Shown in pieces: positions 17,394 to 26,446 of a DNA stretch of 46,441 bases. The notes below the pieces were generated by a model, which was not told where the DNA came from, ran no database searches, and worked only from the letters and a program-made list of their open reading frames with translations. Each line of letters starts with the position of its first letter. The stretch's first letter is position 1. The DNA lies in the NCBI GenBank assembly GCA_023129715.1, contig JAGMBO010000042.1:1-46441 (forward strand), written 5' to 3'. Source of the DNA: Candidatus Eiseniibacteriota bacterium (GTDB taxonomy: Bacteria > Eisenbacteria > RBG-16-71-46 > CAIMUX01 > WJJG01). Both the position numbers and the translations under genes were made by a program.

Positions 17394-18875
17394 CTAGTCG
17401 TTGGCCGGGACCCTGTAGGATGCCCCGCCGTAGGAGAAGGGGGGCGCCATGCTGACGGTGACCTTCCCACTCACCTTGGCGAGCGCCTGATCAAGATCGG
17501 CGATGACATCGTCGTGATGCTCGCCGCCGACACAGAGACGGATCAGGTTGGGCGGGATGTCGGCCAACTCGCGGCCTTCCTCGCCCTGCTGCGAGTGAGT
17601 CGAGATGGCCGGGATCGTGGCGACCGACTTGATGCGTCCCAGATCCGTCGCCCGCCAGATGCGCTCGAAGGCGTCGAAGGCTTTGCGCGTCGCTGCAGCG
17701 CCGCCTTTGACGCGCAAACTCATCAGGTGCCCGTAGCGATTGACCGGCTTGCCGTAGAGCTCGTCGTGCTCGGCATCGACGAGGAAGAGATAGCGGCTGG
17801 CCAGATCATGGAGGCGATGTCCTGGCAGTCCGAGATAGTCGACCCGCTCGATCTGGGGATGCCCGCTGAGGAACTCGGCGACCTTCATCGTATTGCGGCT
17901 GAACAAATCGACCTTGGAGCGCAGTGTGCGCATGTCATTGAGCGAGAGAATCGCATTCATCGGCGAGAGGTTGGGACCATTATCGCGATTGGGAAGTGTT
18001 TTCAGATACATTGCCAGGTCGGCCTTCAGCTCATCCGGGGCGAACTTGCACGTCAGGTTCTTCCTCGAGATGATGGCGCCGGCGATGCCGAACCCCGAGG
18101 AGGTCAATGTCTTGGTGACCGACTGGATGACGACATCGGCGCCATGACACAGGGGGCGCAGCAGCGCCGGGCTGGCGACGGTGTTGTCGATGATCAGGGG
18201 GATCCCATGCGCATGGGCCAACTTGGCGACCTCGGCGAGGTCGAAGAAGGCTTGGCTGGGGTTGGAAGGGAGCTCACCGTAGAGGAAGCGGGTGTTTTCG
18301 TCGATCTTCGCTTCCCACTGACCGATGTCGGTCGAATCGGTGATCCAACGGCACTCGATGCCTTTCTCTTGCATCTTGCGGACGCCGAACTGCTGGAATG
18401 TCCCGCCATAGACTTGGCAGGTGGCGACGAAGTTCATCGGGCGGTTGGGCACCTGGGGGTTGATCGAGAGGAACGCCTCGGTGGCGCTGTGGATCGCCGC
18501 CATCCCCGATGAGGTCGCGCAGCAGGAAGTCTCGCCGTCGAAACCATAGCCCTCCAACAGCGCGAGGACGTTCTCGAAGTAGTAGAGGCTCGGATTGGCG
18601 ATGCGTGAGTAGCACCACGTCGGGATCTGATAGGCGAGGGCGGCCTCCATCTCGTCGGAATCGCGATAAGCTTGCGAGGAGGCCATGTAAATCGGCTCGA
18701 CGATCGACCCCTGGTTGAAATCGAGCGACTCCTGCATCGTGTAGAGGCCGTGGACGGCGATGGTATCGAAGCGGCACCTACGCATGCGCGCCAGATCGGC
18801 GGCATGCCGCGCTGCGGCCGCTTGGGCGGCATTGATGTAGCGCGCAACGCCTGGGGAATGGGTCACCGTGGCCAT
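17394..18875 (-). CDS. metY: O-acetylhomoserine/O-succinylhomoserine sulfhydrylase (Cys/Met PLP enzyme)
   Basis: The protein is 493 aa from ATG 18875, behind GGGAGGACAGACC; the open frame upstream is only the shadow of the lrp tail. It is a fold-type I PLP enzyme of the Cys/Met metabolism family, with CYSRIANPSLYYFE, the SSGMAAIHSATEAFL cofactor loop, LIIDNTVASP with the PLP aspartate, and Lys255 in QSVTKTLTSSG. The length is longer than cystathionine enzymes (about 390) and fits the sulfhydrylase branch, which adds sulfide or methanethiol to activated homoserine. It is 13 bases after lrp and about 190 bases before thrC on the same strand. The exact acyl donor cannot be told from sequence. 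Confidence 0.85.
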   Translation of the reverse strand: MATVTHSPGVARYINAAQAAAARHAADLARMRRCRFDTIAVHGLYTMQESLDFNQGSIVEPIYMASSQAYRDSDEMEAALAYQIPTWCYSRIANPSLYYFENVLALLEGYGFDGETSCCATSSGMAAIHSATEAFLSINPQVPNRPMNFVATCQVYGGTFQQFGVRKMQEKGIECRWITDSTDIGQWEAKIDENTRFLYGELPSNPSQAFFDLAEVAKLAHAHGIPLIIDNTVASPALLRPLCHGADVVIQSVTKTLTSSGFGIAGAIISRKNLTCKFAPDELKADLAMYLKTLPNRDNGPNLSPMNAILSLNDMRTLRSKVDLFSRNTMKVAEFLSGHPQIERVDYLGLPGHRLHDLASRYLFLVDAEHDELYGKPVNRYGHLMSLRVKGGAAATRKAFDAFERIWRATDLGRIKSVATIPAISTHSQQGEEGRELADIPPNLIRLCVGGEHHDDVIADLDQALAKVSGKVTVSMAPPFSYGGASYRVPAND

Positions 18876-18888
18876 GGTCTGTCCTCCC

Positions 18889-19530
18889 TCACTGAGACGT
18901 ATTTCCGGCCGACTTCTTTGCTGTGTCTCCGGTCGCGTCGCCGGCCGCGTCTGCGCCGGAGCTCTCGGCGGCGCTTTCGGCCGCGTTCCCGGTCGAGCTC
19001 CCAGCTGAGTTCCCGGCCGAGCTCCCGGCTGCGTTTCCTCGGAGTGTTGCCTGCCGTGCATCTTCGGCAATGATCGTATCTAGTGCATAGCCCTCGTTCT
19101 CCTTGACTGTGGAGAGAACGAGAAGCGTTTCCTGCTTGTCGACACCGACAATCGTCGCCAGCCGGTGCTTGACGACTTCGCGCAGGTGATCGATGTCGCG
19201 AACGACGACGTGCAGCATGTAGTCGTGGCGTCCCGTCAGGTGATAACAGGCGAGTACCTCGGGAACTGCGCGCACGCGGTCCTCGAAGGCCTCGATCGGG
19301 CCCGCCTGATGGTGATCGAGGTTGATCAGCACGAGCGCCTGGATCTTCAGCCCGAGAGCCTGCTGGTCGAGAATCGCGCGGTAACCCTTGATAACGCCAC
19401 GTTCTTCAAGGCGGCGAACGCGTTCGAGGGTTGTCGAGGGGGCCAGGGCGAGCGTGCGGGCCAGTTCGACATTGGGCGTGCGTCCCTGATCCTGCAGGGC
19501 GGAGAGAAGTCTGCGATCGAGTTGATCCAT
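18889..19530 (-). CDS. Lrp/AsnC-family regulator with a repetitive C-terminal tail
   Basis: The protein is 213 aa. Residues 1-60 are the AsnC helix-turn-helix (MDQLDRRLLSALQDQGRTPN, then APSTTLERVRRLEERGVIKGY). Residues about 65-155 are the RAM/effector-binding domain (LVLINLDHH, VLACYHLTGRHDYMLHVVVRD). Normal Lrp proteins end here at about 150-165 aa. This one carries a further 49-residue tail of Ala, Gly, Ser, Asn, Asp and Thr built from 12-bp tandem repeats. It is first in the metY-thrC-kinase operon and divergent from a second Cys/Met PLP gene, the usual position for a local amino-acid sensor controlling both sides. The effector is probably methionine, threonine or a related amino acid; that is inference. 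Confidence 0.9.
   Translation of the reverse strand: MDQLDRRLLSALQDQGRTPNVELARTLALAPSTTLERVRRLEERGVIKGYRAILDQQALGLKIQALVLINLDHHQAGPIEAFEDRVRAVPEVLACYHLTGRHDYMLHVVVRDIDHLREVVKHRLATIVGVDKQETLLVLSTVKENEGYALDTIIAEDARQATLRGNAAGSSAGNSAGSSTGNAAESAAESSGADAAGDATGDTAKKSAGNTSQ
18892..19038 (-). repeat. 12-bp coding tandem repeat forming the Lrp tail
   Basis: About 11 units of 12 bases (type GCCGGGAACTCG) encode four-residue steps AGSS, AGNS, AGSS, TGNA, AESA and so on. They run to within three bases of the lrp stop and leave the metY ribosome site just beyond. Confidence 0.85.
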
Positions 19531-19585
19531 GACTTGAATGCTAATGTGGACTATTCTGTGACTTCAACCGAATCGCGATCTTTGT

Positions 19586-19614
19586 TCGACATATTGTTTC
19601 ATCTTGGATATATT
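19586..19614 (+). promoter_or_regulatory. Sigma-70 promoter for the Cys/Met PLP gene
   Basis: TCGACA (five of six to consensus) at 19586-19591 and TATATT (five of six) at 19609-19614 are separated by exactly 17 bases. They lie in a locally AT-rich part of the divergent lrp spacer, about 150 bases before the ATG at 19767. Lrp binding nearby is likely but no operator is clear. Confidence 0.6.
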
Positions 19615-19766
19615 ATTCGGCCAATAGGGGCCTAGCCGAACGCAGTGTCTCTGACCGGGAACCTGTCGCCGCGTCTCGGCAAGCCTCTTTGTTGCAATTG
19701 GTTCTATCGCTGCCCCGGGATGGCAGAAGGAATTGAGAGGGGCGTGGGCCCCCGAGGAGGTGAACG

Positions 19767-20987
19767 ATGAAGCACTTCGATCCAGAGCGGGCACTTGTCG
19801 CCACCCGGCGCGAGTTCGGCGAGCATGGCGGCGTGGCCCCTTCGGTCGAGCGCTCGGCGACCTTCACCGTGCTCGAGCCGCACGAGATGCCCGAGATCTT
19901 CAGTGGGCTGCGGGGTCCCGAGAAAGACGGCTGCTTTCTCTACAGCCGCCATTTCAATCCGACCGTCGACGTGCTCGCCCGATACTTGGCAGCCATGGAG
20001 GGCACCGAGTTCGCCGCCTGCACGGCAAGCGGCATGGCCGCCATTTCCTGTACACTACTGCAGCTCTGCCGGCACGGGGACCACATTGTCTCCAGCAACA
20101 CGATCTATGGCGGCGCGCACGCGCTGCTCGGTGATCTGCTGCCCGACATGTGCATCGAGACGACCTTCGTCGAGCCGTCCGACACCTCCGCCTTCGAGGC
20201 GGCGATCCGCCCGAACACCAAGGTGATCTACACCGAGGTCGTCGGAAACCCGACCTTGAAGGTGGCCGACATCCCCGCCCTTGCCGAGCTTGCCCATCAG
20301 CGCGGCTTGACCCTGGTCGTGGACAACACCTTCACTCCGATGGTCGTCTCGCCGGCGCAGCTGGGAGCGGACATCGTTGTCTACTCGATGACCAAGTTCA
20401 TCAATGGCGCGAGTGACTTGATCGCCGGCGCCGTGTGCGCCAGCCGCGATTTCATCTACCGTCTGATGGATCTGCACACCGGACGCTTGATGCTACTCGG
20501 GGCGACAATGGACCCTCGCGTGGCGTTCGACCTGATGCAGCGTTTGCCTCACCTGGCCATTCGCATGCGTGAGCATGGCGGCCGCGCCATGGCGCTCGCA
20601 GAGCGTCTCTCAGACCTCGGAGCTCCAGTGAGCTATCCGGGACTGCCGTCACACCCCCACCACAAGCGGATGACCGAGCTGATGAATCCAGGCTATGGCT
20701 ATGGCGGCATGCTGACGCTCGATTGCGGCACTACAGAGAAGGCTGAGAAGCTGCTCTCTGTGCTGCAGAACAAGGAGCAGTTCGGATTGATCGCGGTCTC
20801 ACTCGGCTACTTCGATACATTGATCTCCTGTTCCGGATCGTCGACCTCCTCGGAGATCCCGCCCGAGGACCAGGCGCAGATGGGCCTTTCCGCTGGATTG
20901 CTGCGCATTGCGGTCGGCTATACGGGGGCGCTGGAAGATCGCGTAGCGCAGATCGAGCGCGCGGTGAAGGCGGTGGGGTTGGTCTAG
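19767..20987 (+). CDS. Methionine gamma-lyase / cystathionine gamma-synthase-like PLP enzyme
   Basis: The protein is 406 aa, with ATG 19767 after GAGGAGGTGAACG. It is a Cys/Met metabolism PLP enzyme: FLYSRHFNPTVDVLARYLA, TASGMAAISCTLLQL, NTIYGGAHALL, LTLVVDNTFTPMV with the cofactor aspartate, and Lys210 in YSMTKFINGASDL, ending SAGLLRIAVGYTGALEDRVA. The length fits gamma-lyases and gamma-synthases rather than the longer sulfhydrylase on the other strand. Sequence style is nearest methionine gamma-lyase, which breaks methionine to 2-oxobutyrate, ammonia and methanethiol, but synthase activity cannot be excluded. It is divergent from the Lrp regulator, which probably controls it. Confidence 0.85.
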   Translation: MKHFDPERALVATRREFGEHGGVAPSVERSATFTVLEPHEMPEIFSGLRGPEKDGCFLYSRHFNPTVDVLARYLAAMEGTEFAACTASGMAAISCTLLQLCRHGDHIVSSNTIYGGAHALLGDLLPDMCIETTFVEPSDTSAFEAAIRPNTKVIYTEVVGNPTLKVADIPALAELAHQRGLTLVVDNTFTPMVVSPAQLGADIVVYSMTKFINGASDLIAGAVCASRDFIYRLMDLHTGRLMLLGATMDPRVAFDLMQRLPHLAIRMREHGGRAMALAERLSDLGAPVSYPGLPSHPHHKRMTELMNPGYGYGGMLTLDCGTTEKAEKLLSVLQNKEQFGLIAVSLGYFDTLISCSGSSTSSEIPPEDQAQMGLSAGLLRIAVGYTGALEDRVAQIERAVKAVGLV

Positions 20988-21374
20988 CCCGTGCGGTTCC
21001 GGTCCAATCTGGCCGCGGCCAAGAACTGGCTGGCAGCCTTCGTGAAGTGGCTCTTGTCGGGCGTGTTCGTGTTCCCCGATGGCGGCGATGAGTCGATCGT
21101 GTGCCGTGATTCGCGCGCGCTTCTTTCGCGTTCCGCCGGCCGCCTGGATCCGATCCTCCATTCCGATACGTGGAATCTCAACTCCATTGTCGCTGGCCCC
21201 TGGTGCCCGGCGTGTGCCGTTCGGATGTCGACCGAGGCTGTATCTCTCGGAAGGGTCCATCGCCCTGTCGGGCCAGAGCGGATTGCGCTAGACTAGGAGC
21301 CTTCGGCAACCGAGGGATCGGTCCATTTCGACTATGGCACGATCAGTGAGTCGGTCGATGGGGGTATCAATATC
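20988..21374. other. Intergenic stretch without a supported gene
   Basis: The region is 387 bases. Short frames on both strands have no ribosome site or recognisable motif. It contains a weak hairpin (GCCTTCGG-CAA-CCGAGGG near 21299) and a TAGACTAGGAG string at about 21290 similar to one at 29407, possibly a -10 element. I see nothing firmer. Confidence 0.4.
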
Positions 21375-22367
21375 ATGGAATACCGGAGGCTCGGCGCCAG
21401 CGATCTGGAGATCTCAGTTGTCGCTCTCGGCACCTGGGCGATCGGCGGCTTCATGTGGGGGGGGACCGATGAGGGGGAGGCGATCGCGGCGATCCAGCGG
21501 TCGATCGAGCTGGGGGTCACCGCGATCGACACCGCTCCGGTCTACGGCTTCGGGCTCAGTGAAGAGATCGTCGGGCGCGCGCTCGCCGGCCGGCGCGACC
21601 AAGTGGCGATTCTGACCAAATTCGGCCTTTCATGGGGCGACCCGGGGGAGCGGAAATTCTGGGAATCGAAAGGTCCCGACGGCCGGCCGGTTCGGATCTT
21701 CAACGACACGCGCAAGGCAACGGTGATCGCGGAGTGCGAGGCGAGTCTGCGGCGCCTGGGAGTCGAGGCGATCGACCTCTACCAGCAGCACTGGCCCGAT
21801 CCCGATGTTCCCCTTGAGGAACCGCTCGAGGCGCTGGAGAAGCTGCTCGCGGACGGGAAGATCCGCGCCGCGGGGGTCAGCAACTTCCCGGTCGAATCGA
21901 TCGATCAGGCCCGCCGTCGGATTCCCTTGGCATCCAATCAGCCTCCCTATAGCATGCTCACGCGGGGCATCGAGGATGACGTTGTGCCCTATTGCCGCGA
22001 GCATGGGATCGGGTTGCTTGCCTACAGCCCTCTGGAACGTGGTCTCTTGACGGGCAAGGTCTCGGCGGAGCGTGTCTTTCCGGAAACCGACCACCGCTCG
22101 GGCCTGCGGCTCTACAGCCTCGAGAATCGGCGGCGCATCAACGCATTCCTCGAGCGGATCCGCCCGATTGCCGCACGCCACGACGCGACCTTGGCCCAGC
22201 TGGTCATTCAGTGGACCCTGCGCCAACCGGGGATCACCATCGCCCTGGTCGGCGCCCGCAATGCGGCTCAGGCTGAGGAGAATGCCCGCGCGGCCCAGCT
22301 CGAGCTCGAGGACGGTGAACTCGCCTTGATCAGCGCCGAGCTCGACGCGCTGGAGTTAGACCGTTAG
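21375..22367 (+). CDS. Aldo/keto reductase
   Basis: The protein is 330 aa from ATG 21375, behind a GGGGG ribosome site. It is an NADPH-dependent (beta/alpha)8 reductase of the AKR superfamily. All four catalytic residues are visible: Asp52 and Tyr57 (AIDTAPVYGFG), Lys82 (ILTKFG) and His139 (LYQQHWPDP). The cofactor region is present as ALVGARNAAQAEENA near the C-terminus. The closest style is the YajO/general-stress AKR group. The substrate is unknown. It stands alone, with 387 bases before it and 169 after. Confidence 0.92.
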   Translation: MEYRRLGASDLEISVVALGTWAIGGFMWGGTDEGEAIAAIQRSIELGVTAIDTAPVYGFGLSEEIVGRALAGRRDQVAILTKFGLSWGDPGERKFWESKGPDGRPVRIFNDTRKATVIAECEASLRRLGVEAIDLYQQHWPDPDVPLEEPLEALEKLLADGKIRAAGVSNFPVESIDQARRRIPLASNQPPYSMLTRGIEDDVVPYCREHGIGLLAYSPLERGLLTGKVSAERVFPETDHRSGLRLYSLENRRRINAFLERIRPIAARHDATLAQLVIQWTLRQPGITIALVGARNAAQAEENARAAQLELEDGELALISAELDALELDR

Positions 22368-22500
22368 AGGGCAACCGCCGGCAGGTCCCATTCGGTCCGC
22401 TCGCCCTATTGGGCTGTGCCGAATCGCGCGAAGCGATCCAGTGGATATGAGGCGGAAGGGCGGCTTCGATTCAAGCAGGCGCAGTGGTTCCTGGGAGGAT

Positions 22501-22519
22501 CTCTCGGGAGTCCCGAGAG
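22501..22519 (+). other. Perfect 8-bp hairpin just before the TPR lipoprotein gene
   Basis: CTCTCGGG-AGT-CCCGAGAG lies 17 bases before ATG 22537 and immediately before its GGCGGAGG ribosome site. There is no T-run, so it is more likely an RNA leader element or protein site than a terminator. Confidence 0.6.
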
Positions 22520-22536
22520 CCGGCGGAGGATCGGTC

Positions 22537-23529
22537 ATGAGGAATCTACACACTGGCAGAGTGGCGGTGGTGCTGGCCGGCATCCTAGTCGTGGTGGCCT
22601 TCGGTTTCGGATGCAGTCGACCGGTGGAAGAGCTCCCCGATTTCGATTCCCTCTGGAACTACCAGGATCTGGCGGCGACCGAGCAGGAGTTCCGCCTGGT
22701 CCTCTCGCGCGCCGAGGCGACGGGGGACCTGGCCTACCGCCTGGAACTCAAGACCCAGATCGCGCGCGCCCTCGGGCTTCAGGGGAAGTTCGCCCAGGCG
22801 CACCGGATGCTCGACCAGGTCGAATTAGATCTCGGTGGCGAGCCACCCGACAGTCTGGCCGTCGCCCACATCCGCTACCTCATCGAACGCGGTCGTGTGA
22901 TCAACTCCTTCGGATCACCGGAGGAGGCGCGCTTGGTGTTCGAGGATGCATGGGAGCGAGCGCAGGCCGTCGGTGCGGACTACCATGCCATCGATGCCGC
23001 CCACATGATGGGAATCGCCTCGCCGCCGGCCGAGCAGCTCGCGTGGAACCGGCGGGCGATGGGCTTGGCGGAACGTACGCAAGATGAGCGCGGCCGCAAC
23101 TGGCTGGGCCCTCTCTATCACAACAGCGGGATGACTTGCCTCGCGGCAGGGGAATACAAAGACGCGCTCGGCTACTTCGAGAAGGAGTGGGCCCAGCGCA
23201 AGGATGCGGGCAAGGAGGCGGGAACCGAGCGGCAGACACGCATCGCCAAATGGTCCGTGGCCCACACGCTGCGCAAGCTGGAGCGGACCGCCGCGGCCCT
23301 GACGATGCAGCGGGAGCTGGAAGCCGAGTGCCAGGAGGCGGGAGAGCCGGATGGCTTCGTCTTCGAGGAAATCGCCGAATGTCTGCTGGCCCAGGGGCAC
23401 AAGCGGGAAGCGCGACCCTACTTCCAGCAAGCCTACGAGCACTTGCGGGAGGTCTTGTGGCTCAAACAGGGTGAGCCGGAACGGATCGCACGGCTGAGGA
23501 GCTTGGGGAGCGGAGGAGAGCAGCCATGA
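22537..23529 (+). CDS. TPR lipoprotein
   Basis: The protein is 330 aa from ATG 22537 with GGCGGAGG upstream. The N-terminus is a lipoprotein signal with Cys26 in FGFGCSRP. The rest is helical with TPR-like units (DLAYRLELKTQIARALGLQG, GEYKDALGYFEKEWAQRKDAG, GHKREARPYFQQAYEHLREV). No enzymatic motif is visible; proteins like this scaffold envelope complexes. Its stop overlaps the start of the C69 peptidase gene (ATGA), so the two are translated together and may act together outside the cytoplasm. Confidence 0.7.
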   Translation: MRNLHTGRVAVVLAGILVVVAFGFGCSRPVEELPDFDSLWNYQDLAATEQEFRLVLSRAEATGDLAYRLELKTQIARALGLQGKFAQAHRMLDQVELDLGGEPPDSLAVAHIRYLIERGRVINSFGSPEEARLVFEDAWERAQAVGADYHAIDAAHMMGIASPPAEQLAWNRRAMGLAERTQDERGRNWLGPLYHNSGMTCLAAGEYKDALGYFEKEWAQRKDAGKEAGTERQTRIAKWSVAHTLRKLERTAAALTMQRELEAECQEAGEPDGFVFEEIAECLLAQGHKREARPYFQQAYEHLREVLWLKQGEPERIARLRSLGSGGEQP

Positions 23530-25232
23530 GCGTAGGGCTGGTTTCGGCGCTGCCGCGCAGGCGTGCGGCAGCAGCCGTCACCCCGAGTCCATCGATCCTG
23601 CGGATGATCCTTGCGCTGGGTGTTCTGTCGGCGTGTGCGGGATCCGGCTTCGATGTGCAGGCGTGCAGCAGCCTGCTCGTGTCCCGAGGAGCATCCGCCG
23701 ATGGATCGGTCATCATCACCTACACTTGCGATGGCGAATTCCATCCTCATCTACGCTATCGCCCGGCGGCGGATCATGAGCCGGGGGACTCCCTCGAAAT
23801 CAGCGATTGGGGCGGCAAGGTCCGTGGCCGCATCCCACAAGTGCCGCACACCCATGCCGTCGTGGGACTGATGAACGAGCACCAGCTTGCGATCGGGGAG
23901 ACCACCTTCGGCGGCCGCGAGGAGTTGATCAATCCCGACGGCCTCTTTCATTACTGGGATCTCATGAAGATCGCACTTCAGCGCGCCCGCACCGCGCGGG
24001 AGGCGATCGACGTGATGACCGGGCTGGTCGCGCAATACGGCTACCGCTCCGGCGGCGAGACCTTCTCGATCGCCGATCCCGAGGAAGCCTGGATCATGGA
24101 GATGATCGGGCCGGGTCCTGGACGGATGGGGGCCGCCTGGGTCGCGTGGCGGATCCCCGACGGCGCCCTTGCCTTCCACGCCAACAAGGCGCGCATTGGG
24201 GACTTCCCTCGCGACGATCCGGAGCGATGCGGCTATTCGGATCTGGCGGTGTCGCTCGCGATCGAGAAGGGCTACTACGATCCCGCTTCGGGTGAGCCAT
24301 TCCGTTTCTGCGAGGCCTATGACCCGGCGACACCGCAGAGCCTGCGGTATTGCGAGGCGCGCGTCTGGAGCGCCTACCGTCGCGCGGCGCCCTCACAGGA
24401 TTTCTCGGCCGATTACCACCGCGCCGTTCCCGGCGCGCGGCCCTACCCGCTGTGGATCGAGCCGGACGAACGCCTTGCAGTGGAAGATGTCTTCGCCCTG
24501 ATGCGCGATCACTACGAGGGAACGCCCTTGGACATGACCCAGGGGATCGATGCGGGCCCGTATGGGACACCGAATCGCTGGCGGCCGCTGACCTGGAGCA
24601 TCGACAGCGTCGAGTACGTCTGGGAGCGGCCGATTTCGACGCAGCAGACCGGCTTCTCCTTCATCTCCCAGTCGCGCAATTGGCTGCCCGATGCGATCGG
24701 TGGGCTCTACTGGTACGGCGTGGACGACACGTATACCACCTGCTATGTGCCGCTCTACTGTGGGATCGACCGGGTGCCTGAGTCCTACACGACCGGCCGC
24801 CTGGATCGCTTCTCGTGGGACTCGGCCTGGTGGGTGTTCAACTTCGTCGCCAACTTCGCCAACCTCCGCTATTCGATGATGCTGCCCGAAATCCAGGCGG
24901 TGCAGACTGAGATCGAGGGGCGCTTGCGGGTCCTGCAGCCGGCGGTCGAACAGACCGCGCTTGCTCTGGCCGAGAGCGATCCGGATCTGATGACCCGCTA
25001 CTTGACCAACTACGCAGTGATGCAGGGCGAGCAGACCGTTGCGCGCTGGCGGGAGTTGGGGGAGCATCTGATCACCAAGTTCAACGACGGCTATGTTCAA
25101 CGTGAGCCGGGCGAGCCGGAGGATGGAGGCTATCCGGAATCTTGGCTGCGGGAGGTCGTGCGCGTCCGTCCCGAGCGGTTCCGCTTGCCGGAGCGTCCCG
25201 CGGATGTGCCCGAGTCACGATTGGTGGACTGA
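23526..25232 (+). CDS. Exported C69-family dipeptidase
   Basis: The protein is 568 aa, starting at ATG 23526 in an ATGA overlap with the preceding stop. A long basic and hydrophobic N-terminus (residues about 1-46) is a signal peptide ending just before Cys47 (QACSSLLVSRGASADGS). In the C69/PepD family this cysteine becomes the N-terminal nucleophile after cleavage. Family features follow: VVGLMNEHQLAIGETTFGGR, FSIADPEEAWIMEMIGPG, AFHANKARIGDFP, and the long C-terminal helical part. These enzymes cleave dipeptides and related amides; this one should act in the periplasm or outside. Its coupling to a TPR lipoprotein suggests a peptide-scavenging unit. Confidence 0.88.
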   Translation: MSVGLVSALPRRRAAAAVTPSPSILRMILALGVLSACAGSGFDVQACSSLLVSRGASADGSVIITYTCDGEFHPHLRYRPAADHEPGDSLEISDWGGKVRGRIPQVPHTHAVVGLMNEHQLAIGETTFGGREELINPDGLFHYWDLMKIALQRARTAREAIDVMTGLVAQYGYRSGGETFSIADPEEAWIMEMIGPGPGRMGAAWVAWRIPDGALAFHANKARIGDFPRDDPERCGYSDLAVSLAIEKGYYDPASGEPFRFCEAYDPATPQSLRYCEARVWSAYRRAAPSQDFSADYHRAVPGARPYPLWIEPDERLAVEDVFALMRDHYEGTPLDMTQGIDAGPYGTPNRWRPLTWSIDSVEYVWERPISTQQTGFSFISQSRNWLPDAIGGLYWYGVDDTYTTCYVPLYCGIDRVPESYTTGRLDRFSWDSAWWVFNFVANFANLRYSMMLPEIQAVQTEIEGRLRVLQPAVEQTALALAESDPDLMTRYLTNYAVMQGEQTVARWRELGEHLITKFNDGYVQREPGEPEDGGYPESWLREVVRVRPERFRLPERPADVPESRLVD

Positions 25233-25273
25233 ACTTCTGCGGCCCGAGCCGACAGCGACTGGAAGCGAGGAAG

Positions 25274-26374
25274 ATGTCAACACACTACACTGGCGTTCTG
25301 CAACGTTCGGCGCGCGGGAGATGGCAGCTGCGCGATCCCAAGCGCTCGTTTCGTCCCGGTCCTGATGATGTTTTGGTGCCCCCGGGCCTGATTGCCAAGG
25401 CGGACTTGATGCCCGGGGCGACCGTCACCGGCCGGGTGCGCGAGAACCGTGGGCGGCGCGAGCTCGCCGACGTCGAGTCGGTCTGCGGCCTCTCACCCGA
25501 TGAATTCCGCAGCCGCAAGCGATTCCGCGACCTCGTCGCGATTGATCCCGAAGAGCGCTTCCCACTCGGCGCCGGGGGCGAGATGACGCTGCGGATCATT
25601 GATCTGCTGGCCCCGATCGGCAGGGGATCGCGGTGTCTGGTCGTCTCTCCCGCCAAGGCCGGGAAGACGACCATCCTGGAGCAGATTGGCCGCAGCATCC
25701 ACGAACAGCAGCCGGACGTGCGCTTGTTGGCGCTGCTGGTCGATGAGCGGCCCGAGGAGGTGACCCACTTCCGGCGCGCCGTGCCGGCCGAGGTGCTCGC
25801 CAGCTCCAACGATCAGAGCTACGAGGAGCACGTCGCCCTGGCGGAGACGACGTTGGCTTGCATCCAGACAGAACTCGAGTGCGGCCGCAACATCGTGCTG
25901 CTCGTCGACAGTCTGACGCGCATGGGGCGGGCCTTCAATCTGAAGGGGTCGGGTACGGGGCGGACGATGTCGGGCGGGCTCGAGGCGGGGGCGCTCGAAA
26001 TCCCGCGACGGTTCTTTGGACTGGCGCGCAATGTCGAGCATGGTGGTTCAGTGACGATCATCGCCACGATCCTCGTCGACACCGGTTCGCGCATGGATCA
26101 ACTCATCTTCGAGGAGTTCAAGGGCACGGGCAACAGCGAGATCGTCTTGGACCGGGCCCTCGCCGAGGCGCGCATCTTCCCGGCGTTGCACATCAGCAGG
26201 AGCGGCACGCGCAAGGAGGAGCGGCTCTACCCGCCCGAGATCATTCAGCGGCTGGCCAAGCTGCGCCGTGTGTTGTCCGAACGCAAGCCCGAGACGGCGA
26301 TGCGTTCGCTGATCACCAGTCTGGCCAACTACTCGACGAACGAGGAGTTCCTGAAGACAATTCCGATCGGATAG
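25274..26374 (+). CDS. rho: Transcription termination factor Rho lacking the N-terminal helical domain
   Basis: The protein is 366 aa from ATG 25274 (GCGAGGAAG upstream); longer frames run back into the peptidase gene. It starts directly at the primary RNA-binding OB fold ([30 protein letters not shown]). The ATPase follows: Walker [10 protein letters not shown] with Lys131, [13 protein letters not shown], Walker [17 protein letters not shown], the Q-loop [20 protein letters not shown], and the R-loop/Arg-finger region [11 protein letters not shown]. coli Rho has 419 aa; the missing part is the helical N-terminal domain, not the OB fold or motor. All motor motifs are intact, so it should be active. 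It could be the main Rho or a paralogue; the window cannot tell. Confidence 0.93.
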   Translation: MSTHYTGVLQRSARGRWQLRDPKRSFRPGPDDVLVPPGLIAKADLMPGATVTGRVRENRGRRELADVESVCGLSPDEFRSRKRFRDLVAIDPEERFPLGAGGEMTLRIIDLLAPIGRGSRCLVVSPAKAGKTTILEQIGRSIHEQQPDVRLLALLVDERPEEVTHFRRAVPAEVLASSNDQSYEEHVALAETTLACIQTELECGRNIVLLVDSLTRMGRAFNLKGSGTGRTMSGGLEAGALEIPRRFFGLARNVEHGGSVTIIATILVDTGSRMDQLIFEEFKGTGNSEIVLDRALAEARIFPALHISRSGTRKEERLYPPEIIQRLAKLRRVLSERKPETAMRSLITSLANYSTNEEFLKTIPIG

Positions 26375-26446
26375 GTGGATCCGAGACGGCTCACCATCTC
26401 GAAGAACCACAAGATCATCGAGTCGGCGAGGCAACGCGGTGGCGAA

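Noticed and set aside
15702-18512. 936-codon open frame on the + strand
   Set aside because: It lies antisense to thrC and metY, whose motifs are certain; long antisense frames are expected at this GC content and codon usage.
19531-19766. SAM riboswitch or T-box ahead of the Cys/Met gene
   Set aside because: No conserved core is visible; a plain promoter plus Lrp control explains the spacer better.
20984-21296. Short frames on both strands between the PLP gene and the aldo/keto reductase
   Set aside because: No ribosome site, no recognisable domain and overlapping opposite frames; nothing supports one of them.
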